Assembly: GCA_021647705.1 (NCBI GenBank)
Contig: JAKIUF010000052.1
Location: forward strand, 1-32,126
Length of the DNA stretch: 32,126 bases
Direction of reading: 5' to 3'
DNA from: Gammaproteobacteria bacterium
Lineage (GTDB): Bacteria > Pseudomonadota > Gammaproteobacteria > SZUA-152
Part shown: positions 1 through 7,100 of the stretch, piece by piece
Layout: the number at the start of each line of letters is the position of its first letter
How positions within the stretch are numbered: position 1 is the stretch's first letter
The notes under the pieces: model-generated
The model's input: the letters and a program-made list of their open reading frames with translations, nothing else
What the model was told of the DNA's origin: nothing
Database searches by the model: none
Made by a program: the position numbers and the translations under genes

Positions 1-797
1 CCTCCTGTCCAGACCAAATCCAGAGCAGTTGTCTGATTGTTCGTATCGGCGTAAATCAGGCTAAATGTCCCGCTGCCAACACCACTGCCGGCCAGGGTAC
101 CGGTAATCGAGGAACCTCCGGTAATCGTGCCACTGGCTGTGGCCATCACCGGGTTTTCGCCGCTGGTATAAATGGTGAAATCCGCCATGAAATCGTTACC
201 ATTGGTGCTGGTAATGGTGCCATCATAAAGCAGCTCGTGTGCTGCACTCAGCATGATGATCCGGGTGCCGTTCACCATGGCTTGCAGATCATTGATATCA
301 ATGGTTCCGTCCATGCCATCATCCACACTGGCAGTGCCGGTGTTGATGTAATAACCAACCGGATCAGCATCGGAGCGCACGGTGATGGTAACGGTTTGTA
401 CCACTGAAGCTCTGCCATCCGTGGCGGCGATATCTACCACATAATTGTTGTCGCTACCGATGTCGGTGGGATTTTCAAAATCCGGGGCGGGATCAAAACG
501 CAATGCCCCGGTGCTGCTATCGATACTGAATGCTGCTTGATCTTCGCCACCGATCAGGCTGTAAGTGATGGTGTCGGCAACATCGGTATCAGTTGCAACA
601 GCGGTATATCCCGTGGCTGTGTTCCCTTCGACCACACTCACAGCAGTGCCACTGGTAAAGACGGGAGGCGCATTCGTCGGTCCAGCGTCACTGTCATTGT
701 CGCTGCTATGAAAGCAACCCTGCACAGTCAGGACAAACAGCGCTAAAATCATCATCAAAAGGGGGGTAAAAGGCATTTTCAGGCAGTGTGTGGGCAT
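1..797 (-). CDS. Lipoprotein with cadherin-like domain, C-terminus beyond the window
   Basis: The frame is open from an ATG at 797 to the left edge, about 265 codons, so the 3' end is missing. The N-terminus is a lipoprotein signal peptide: a hydrophobic stretch (LALFVLTVQ) ending in the lipobox V-Q-G-C, followed by a short Ser/Asp-rich linker. Position +2 after Cys is Phe, not Asp, which predicts outer-membrane sorting. Residues around 45-130 look like a cadherin-type beta-sandwich repeat (NAPPVFTSG, VVEGNTATGYTAVATD, ITYSL, FSIDSSTGALRF, YVVDIAATDG). The remainder is beta-rich with no recognised domain. The 797 start has an AAGGA ribosome site 7 nt upstream; an in-frame ATG at 776 is the alternative. 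The leader closely resembles that of the Kelch lipoprotein at 10819-12240. Function is unknown; a surface binding role is an inference. Confidence 0.8.
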   Translation of the reverse strand, partial: MPTHCLKMPFTPLLMMILALFVLTVQGCFHSSDNDSDAGPTNAPPVFTSGTAVSVVEGNTATGYTAVATDTDVADTITYSLIGGEDQAAFSIDSSTGALRFDPAPDFENPTDIGSDNNYVVDIAATDGRASVVQTVTITVRSDADPVGYYINTGTASVDDGMDGTIDINDLQAMVNGTRIIMLSAAHELLYDGTITSTNGNDFMADFTIYTSGENPVMATASGTITGGSSITGTLAGSGVGSGTFSLIYADTNNQTTALDLVWTG

Positions 798-1171
798 AAC
801 GGTGTCCTTGTGTACTGTTTTACTGCGTTTTTATTGCGGTTCCGGGGGTGGATTTCGATGACTGAAAGCCGCCAAAGAAAAGTGGGGAGTCTACCACGAT
901 TTCAGGGGGGAGACAGGCGATTATCGGTGGTCAAAATGCGCAGAATATTCGGGATACAGACACTACCCCTTTGCCCTCGGTTACTCTCAGTGCTTTTGAA
1001 AAGGTTAATCCTGTGTCAAACGGACAATTTTTCGGGCAGGTGTCTTTTGCGGGGTTTGCGTCAATCGAAAAGTCCGAACCAGTTCAATCTGACTGCCACC
1101 ACCGCCCCATGATTTTGCCAATTGTAATATGAAGAACGTTCAGAGTTTTGAAGCTAGGCAGCAACAAACAA
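798..1171. other. Intergenic stretch with a degenerate toxin-tail remnant
   Basis: No convincing gene lies here. Positions about 1080-1122, read on the minus strand, match the GKIMGGGG-coding segment of the toxin gene at 2822-3958 but carry one extra G that shifts the frame. The rest is presumably the promoter region of the lipoprotein to the left. A terminator for the immunity-like gene was not recognised. Confidence 0.45.
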
Positions 1172-1834
1172 TCACAAATGCCGGGTTTCTCTGTCCGCAT
1201 CTTCGGGAGTTAACCAGCTGTCGGGGCGAACACCGTTGAAGATAAAATCGTAAACCGTATAAAAATAGTTTTTCCCGTTGGGGATGTCATCAAGGGAATA
1301 TTTCGCCCTAAAATTAGGATACTGAGGCATATAGGCACCTAACGGGGGTTCTATTTTCCCTTCGTCCAAAAGCTGTCGCAGTTGTTCCAGGTCGGGAATC
1401 AAGCCCTGCTCATATTGACTCAGGGGCCGGGGGGCGGTTTGCAGTAATTTTATCAGGGCATCCATACTGCGCAGGGCATAGGGGGTGTAAGGGGGCTTCG
1501 TGAGAAGCCGCCCCTCATTTGCTAACTCAATCAGTTTACCCATATAAATCTCAACTTCATTGAAATCATAGTTTTTAACGATCCTGTCCTTTATTGCAAG
1601 GTCGATGTTAAACATTTCTCCATTAGTATAAATGTAAAGTAATGATCCCAGCTTTCCTCTTTTAACGGGCAAGGACAGGTCATTATTTTCTGCTCGCTCC
1701 TTAAGCCACTTACATTGCGTGATCATACGCCCTTGAGGAGTGTTATCAGTTTGATTGAATTCGGACAAGATGCCCGTCAACAGGTGTTCACAGTTTTCAA
1801 TGATATCGAGACGTTGTTCTTCGGTATTGGGCAT
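1172..1834 (-). CDS. Immunity-like protein, copy 1 (220 aa)
   Basis: This is a soluble protein without signal peptide or membrane segment. It is a clear paralogue of the 2174-2818 product: the N-termini share MPNTEEQRLDIIENC and the C-termini share GVRPDSWLTPEDADRET, while the middle (about residues 75-110) diverges most. It starts 3 nt after the stop of a 61-codon toxin-tail fragment, the same spacing as toxin to copy 2. Conserved ends with a variable middle, two tandem copies and position directly after a toxin-like gene are what is expected of an immunity protein of a polymorphic toxin system. I do not recognise the family. The immunity role is inferred and the interaction partner is unproven. 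Confidence 0.8.
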   Translation of the reverse strand: MPNTEEQRLDIIENCEHLLTGILSEFNQTDNTPQGRMITQCKWLKERAENNDLSLPVKRGKLGSLLYIYTNGEMFNIDLAIKDRIVKNYDFNEVEIYMGKLIELANEGRLLTKPPYTPYALRSMDALIKLLQTAPRPLSQYEQGLIPDLEQLRQLLDEGKIEPPLGAYMPQYPNFRAKYSLDDIPNGKNYFYTVYDFIFNGVRPDSWLTPEDADRETRHL

Positions 1835-1837
1835 GGG

Positions 1838-2023
1838 TTATTTTCCGGGGAGTAATTTGAGGACTGAGGTATCCAGGGTGATCTGCTGGCCGCCACCGCC
1901 CATGATTTTTCCAAGGGTGCCGGTGGTGTAGCCGTCTGCACCATCGTAGCGTAACAGTTCCGTGGCTTTGCCAATTTTGGACTGGATACCGGTAGTGGGC
2001 ATCGTCACTTCCATGGCATCAAT
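1838..2023 (-). pseudogene. Displaced toxin C-terminal fragment (61 codons)
   Basis: The minus-strand frame reads from IDAMEVTMPTTGIQ to the stop with no interruption and matches the last 61 residues of the toxin-like protein at 2822-3958 with a few substitutions (for example GKIMGGGG followed by Q in place of K). Homology ends sharply at 2023, and an in-frame stop sits three codons further upstream. There is no good start or ribosome site, so it is probably silent. It sits 3 nt ahead of immunity-like copy 1, preserving the tip-immunity junction. This is the layout of orphan toxin-tip cassettes in CDI and Rhs loci. Confidence 0.8.
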
Positions 2024-2173
2024 ATAAGTTTAGCGATGACCGTAACAAACGTGGAATGAACGCATTTTGTGGCCGGGTATTACATCCAAGGCTACCACAA
2101 CTCGGTGCAGTGGTAATCAAAGGGAAAAGCAGAAAGCACGTCATCACCATAGGGAAATAACGGAGGCGCTCTG

Positions 2174-2818
2174 TTACAGGTTCCGGGTCTCTCTATCTGC
2201 ATCCTCGGGGGTTAACCAGCTGTCGGGGCGGACGCCGTCAAAGATGAAGTCTGAAACCGTGTAAAAATAGTCTTCGCCGCTAGAAATGTCTTGAATAGAA
2301 TCTTCTACCTCAATAAAGTTTGGATACTTAGGCTTGTAAGCACCTAATGGCGGTTTTATCTTCCTTTCGTCCAAAAGTTGTTTCAGCTGTTGCAGGTCAG
2401 TAATCAAGCCTTGTTCGTATTGATCCAACGGTCGGGGAGCGGTTTTCAGCAATGTGATCAGGGCATCAATGCTGCGCAGGGCATAGGGCGTGTAAAGAGG
2501 TTTTGCAAGGAGTTTGGCTTCATACGTTAAGCCGATTAATTGACTCATAATTACTTCTACATCACGAATGTCTTCCTTGGTAGTGTCTGCCGTAAATAGT
2601 TCACCATTGGTATAAATGTAAAGTAATGACCCCAGCTTTCCTTCTTTCACCGGCAACGGCAGATCATGATTTTCCGCCCGTTCCTTGAGCCATTGGCACT
2701 GCGTGATCATACGCCCTTCGGCAGTGTTGTCGGTCTGGTTAAAGGGTTTGAGTGGCCCTTCCAGTAACAGGGTGCAATTTTCAATGATATCGAGGCGTTG
2801 TTCTTCGGTATTGGGCAT
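2174..2818 (-). CDS. Immunity-like protein, copy 2 (214 aa)
   Basis: This soluble protein without transmembrane segments starts 3 nt after the stop of the intact toxin-like gene, so the two are probably co-transcribed and translated together. It is the paralogue of the 1172-1834 product; strongest identity is in residues 1-15, in the stretch GRMITQC-WLKERAEN, in YTPYALRS, and in the last 30 residues. The divergent patch (about residues 75-105) is the natural candidate for partner discrimination. No catalytic motif is visible. As the copy next to the full-length toxin gene, it is the most likely cognate antidote. This is inferred from context; the family is not recognised. Confidence 0.8.
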   Translation of the reverse strand: MPNTEEQRLDIIENCTLLLEGPLKPFNQTDNTAEGRMITQCQWLKERAENHDLPLPVKEGKLGSLLYIYTNGELFTADTTKEDIRDVEVIMSQLIGLTYEAKLLAKPLYTPYALRSIDALITLLKTAPRPLDQYEQGLITDLQQLKQLLDERKIKPPLGAYKPKYPNFIEVEDSIQDISSGEDYFYTVSDFIFDGVRPDSWLTPEDADRETRNL

Positions 2819-2821
2819 GGG

Positions 2822-3958
2822 TTATTCCTTGGGTAACAATTTCAGGGCTGAGGTATCCAGGGTGATCTGCTTACCACCACCGCCCATGATTTTGCCAATG
2901 GTGCCGGTGGTGTAACCGTCTGCGCCGTCATAGCGTAACAGTTCTGTGGCTTTGCCTATGGTGGCCTGGATACCGGTAGTGGGCATCGTCACTTCCATGG
3001 CATCAATCTGGCTGGCACCGTTAAAACACGGCAGGGCCAGATAATTTTTCACACCTTCTTTGTCCCAATGGCCTTGTTTGAAGTATTTGTCTTTGACATC
3101 CGCCATACCCGTTTCATCCAGCAGGTAGGCGGAAGTATCCAGTTTTCGGGCACGGCCTGCGGTATTGAAACCGTATATTTTGTCGCCTGATTTGAACGGG
3201 GTTTCAGTAAAACCGTCTCCGGATTTCAGAACTTGTTTGACTTTATCATCATCCCAGCCTTGATTCGTAAGCGCTTCTTTCGTGATTTCATCCACTTCCG
3301 ACAAATCATCCATATCCACCTCCCGGATCGGCTTGAACGACTCCGCCGAGGTTTTGTGATCCGGTGTTAATTCTTCCTGATTATGCAATCCCGCATGTGG
3401 GTTCGGCACATACCCCGGCTCGTCATGCGGCCCCAGGGTGTAGGGTTTGGGGGTGTATTCTTCAACCGGCAGGTCTTCCGGGCCTCGGCGTCTGGGCGGG
3501 GTGATGTCGTCGTATATCCGTACGATAACGACATTGCCTCTGGTGAGTGCCATTAACAGGCTTTTGAGACGGTCGGCCCGGTTTGGCCAGGCGCGGAGCT
3601 TCAGTTCTTCGATCATCATGGCCAGTTGTTCGTCGCTCAGGGTGAGGCTGTCGAGAAATTCGCGGGCCTGTGGCCATTCTTCAAGTCCGAAGAATGTGAC
3701 GTCGGCGGGGTTGGGGTCGCTCAGCAGTAATATTGTGGCGGGGACGAAGTGGTATTCCATGCCCGGGGATGCGGTGTCTTGTGCGGAGCGGATGACGGGG
3801 TAGTGGTTGTTGCGGGTGTTGTTGAAGTCGTAGGCGAAGGGGTCGAGCGGATAAAAACGGAGTCGGCGGTGCCGTCCCCACGATAGTCTGGCCAGGTCTT
3901 GCTGGCTGTAGGTGAGCGAGATGTCGCTGTTGACGGTGAGCCCGCCCACTGCGTGCAA
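2822..3958 (-). CDS. Putative polymorphic toxin with C-terminal toxin domain (378 aa)
   Basis: No ATG precedes about residue 69. The frame is open from a TAA at 4013-4015, and the given start is a TTG without a clear ribosome site, so the 5' end may be truncated. Visible parts are a mixed alpha/beta N-terminal region (1-145), a Pro-rich linker (about 150-200), an acidic helical stretch (about 205-240), and a C-terminal domain (about 250-378) ending in a Gly-rich GGGGKQITLD segment. That tail is what is duplicated in the downstream cassette and remnant. The architecture and the immunity-like gene 3 nt downstream point to a polymorphic toxin. The GGGGKQ ending slightly recalls NAD-targeting TNT-type toxins, but I see no decisive catalytic residues, so activity is unassigned. 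No signal peptide is visible. Confidence 0.65.
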   Translation of the reverse strand: MHAVGGLTVNSDISLTYSQQDLARLSWGRHRRLRFYPLDPFAYDFNNTRNNHYPVIRSAQDTASPGMEYHFVPATILLLSDPNPADVTFFGLEEWPQAREFLDSLTLSDEQLAMMIEELKLRAWPNRADRLKSLLMALTRGNVVIVRIYDDITPPRRRGPEDLPVEEYTPKPYTLGPHDEPGYVPNPHAGLHNQEELTPDHKTSAESFKPIREVDMDDLSEVDEITKEALTNQGWDDDKVKQVLKSGDGFTETPFKSGDKIYGFNTAGRARKLDTSAYLLDETGMADVKDKYFKQGHWDKEGVKNYLALPCFNGASQIDAMEVTMPTTGIQATIGKATELLRYDGADGYTTGTIGKIMGGGGKQITLDTSALKLLPKE

Positions 3959-4168
3959 AATTCTTAAACAGAAGGCGTGATCCAGTCTGAGTCTTCTGAT
4001 AAATGCACGGGCTTAGTGTTCGTTTGATATGTACTGGGGCTGGATCGGTCCGAGAACCGGGGCTTCGTAGCTGCAGTAAATACGGTAGACGGCGCTGTAG
4101 CAGCCTTGTACGAAAAATTTGTATGGCTTCATGGGAGTTTGGTTTGTCGTCGGTTTATGGTGAGCGTG
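3959..4168 (-). other. Junction between haemagglutinin repeats and toxin gene
   Basis: This stretch is unlike the repeat region before it. It is in the same frame as both neighbours, interrupted by TAA at 4169-4171 and TAA at 4013-4015. Between them lies a 39-codon frame (4132-4013) beginning MKPYKFFVQGCYS, without a good ribosome site. It may be a short gene, or the remains of sequence that once joined the exoprotein to its toxin tail. Confidence 0.4.
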
Positions 4169-7100
4169 TTATGCGTTTTCCGGTTTTTTTGGGGCTTTGC
4201 GGGTATGTGCAGTGTCATTGTAATCAATAGACTGTGTGCTGTTAATAACACCAGTATTGGTACTGGAGACGGTGATGCTGTTGGTGCCGTTGCCGGTGTC
4301 GATGCGGGTGATGTCGGCATTGATAGTGAAAGTATCTGCCAGACTGCCTCCCGTTACATTTTGTATGCCGTTGAATGTGCTGGTGATCGAGGTGTTGTAG
4401 GAGAGTGTGTTATCCGTTCCGTTTATCGTCCAGATATTGTCAACGTCGCGGGCGATGAGTGTGTTGTTGCCACCACCGCCATCAAGGGTGCCGTCAAAGG
4501 CACCATTGATGGGGCCGGGACCGGTGCCACTGGTGAGGGTGAAGGTGTCATTGCCATCGCCTCCGGTTAATGCGTCAAAATTTTCAAAGGTGATGGTGGT
4601 GCTGCCGTTGGATACGGTGCCGTCGTTGAGGCCGTCTGTGGTGGTCGCATTGATTGTCACTTCACCGATCAGCCAGCTATTTGTTGTGTCGTCCCAGCCG
4701 GTGATAGAGGCAGTATATGTGCCCCCATTGGTGTAGTTGCCGATAATGCTGTCAAAACCGGTTAAACTGTTCAGGTCGATATTGATATCATCAGTGACAA
4801 GACTGTAATCCAGTGTATCTGTACTTCCGAGAGCGCTGTTCAGGCTTTCGAAACCACTAAAATCGATCGTTACACCATTATTGGTGACGGTGCCATCGGT
4901 TGCATTCGTCAGTGCCCAGATATTACCCGATGTATTCACGGTCAGTGTGTCTTTTTCACTGCCGCCGCTGAGCGGCCCGGTTGTCACAACGGTGGAAGCT
5001 ATCCAAATGGTGTCTTGATTTTCTGCCGTGCTAATTGAGCCCGTCGAACCACCGGTGTTGACTGTGATGTTATCCCGGCCATCGCCACCGGTAATGGCAC
5101 CACTGACTATGCCACCATTGTTAATGGTGACGATGTTAGTTGAGTTGGAACCATTGCCGGTGGTGATGCTGCTCAGGGCCGCGTCGATAGTAAAAGTATC
5201 ATTGCCAGTGCCACCGCTAAGGTTGGCGAAGTTGCTGAAAGTAACGCCCGTGACTTCACCACTATTGGCAGCGCTAACCTCCCAGATATTGCTGCCGTTA
5301 GCGGCGCGCAGGGTATTACCGGTGGCACTGTTTGTGGCATCAATGGTTTCAACGTTATTCACGGTGAAATCTTCCGTACCGGTATGCGTACCGCCCAATT
5401 GCACAACTTGATTGCCTGTGCGCGTGATGGTGAGCGTATCAGCAGCCCCTCCGCCATCAATCACACCGCTCACGGTACCGGAGATGGTGATACCGTCGTT
5501 ACCTGCGTCTGTGGCGATTGAGGTGGCGCTTCCACTGATGTTAATCGTGTCAACAGCTGAGCCTGTCGTGATTGTGGTTGCAGTCCCCGATACATCAATG
5601 CCATTAATCCCGTCACCGGCATCAATCGATGTGACTATACCGGCAATCGTTATCGTATCGTTGTCTGTGCCAGTGATGATGGTTCCGGTAACACTGCCAC
5701 CACCATTCACCGTTACATCATTGGTGCCGTTGCCTGAGTTGATTGAGCCCACACTGCCCGTACCGGTATCCGCTAAAACAATGGTGTCATTTCCTGCGCC
5801 AGTGGTAATGGCTCCGGTGACACTGCCGCCATTATTGACGGTGACAGTATTGATACCATCGCCCGCATTAACGGAGTCTGCCGATCCGGTCACAGTAAAA
5901 TCGTCTGTGTCGGTACCACCGGTGAGATTTTCCATTCCCGAAAAGGTAGTGGTTTGCCCATCGTTGACTAGAGAACCACTGTTGGCCGCGTTGATTGTCC
6001 AGATATTGGCCGAGTCATTGCCATTCAGAGTGTCACTGTCAGCACCGCCATTCAGGTCGGTGATGGCCAGTGTCGTTGCATCCATGTTAAAGATGTCATT
6101 GCCTGCGTTACCATTCAGCACACCGGTGATATCAGCAGTGATAGTAAACGTATCAACGCCCTCTCCACCAGTGACGGCACCAGCAACATCGGCATCGAGT
6201 TCGAAGGTATCATTATCAATACCACCATCCAGTTGCCCCTGACTGATCGCCTGACTGACAGTAAAGCGATCACTACCTGCTTCACCGTAGGCCGTGCCCG
6301 TCAACGTGCCACCATTGAAGTTAAAAACATCCGCCCCGCCCCCGGCATTAATATCGCCACTTAATAACCCACCGGTATCGAACTGAAAGGTGTCGATATG
6401 GGTATTGCTGCCGATGAGGTTTTCCATTTCATCAAAGGCGGCAATGGTCACGGGGATAGATGCAGTATCGGTAATGTTTCCACCACCTGTGCTGGTAGTA
6501 ATGTTCCAGTTTACATCCTGAGCGACATCGCCAAAATCCAGAGTGTCGTTATCAGCCCCACCCAGAACAGCAATACCACTCACTAATGTTGTCGTAACGC
6601 TGACACCATCGGCAACATCAAACAGATCGTCACCCGCACCACCGCGCAGCTGTGAATTGCCGCTGACATTAGCGTTGATTCTGAAAGTATCGTTGTCATC
6701 ACCACCCTCCAGCTGTCCCTGGGTAATGGCTTGGGAGAGAATGAAGAAATCATTACCGCCACGACCTTCGGCGGTGCCGGTAATGGAGCCACCGGTGAAT
6801 TCGAAAGTATCGACGGCATTACCACCGGCCAGCGTGTCAATGTTGGTGAAAGTATTGACATAGATATCGCCATTAGTGACGGCAAGACGGTTATTTGTCG
6901 CAGAGATTGCCCAGGTGTTATCGGTATCAGGTGCTGTAAGAGTGTTGGTACCCGTACCACCATCAATTCGTGCAACGGATCCGGTTGTATCTATCAAAAA
7001 CTCATCGGTGTCGGCATTGCCTGTCAGGTTATCGAAATTCTCAAACGTAACCCCTCCCACAGAGCCATCGTTTATTCCGTCAGTCGTGCCAGACAAATTA

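Noticed and set aside
786-1112. 108-codon plus-strand frame
   Set aside because: It crosses the promoter of the left lipoprotein and the toxin-tail remnant, and resembles no protein.
3447-3881. Arg/Pro- and Ser-rich alternative frames in the toxin gene
   Set aside because: They are out-of-frame readings of the toxin-like gene with low-complexity composition and no ribosome sites.
2822-3958. Assignment of the toxin as a TNT-type NAD glycohydrolase
   Set aside because: Only the Gly-rich tail is similar; catalytic residues of that family could not be identified, so no activity is claimed.
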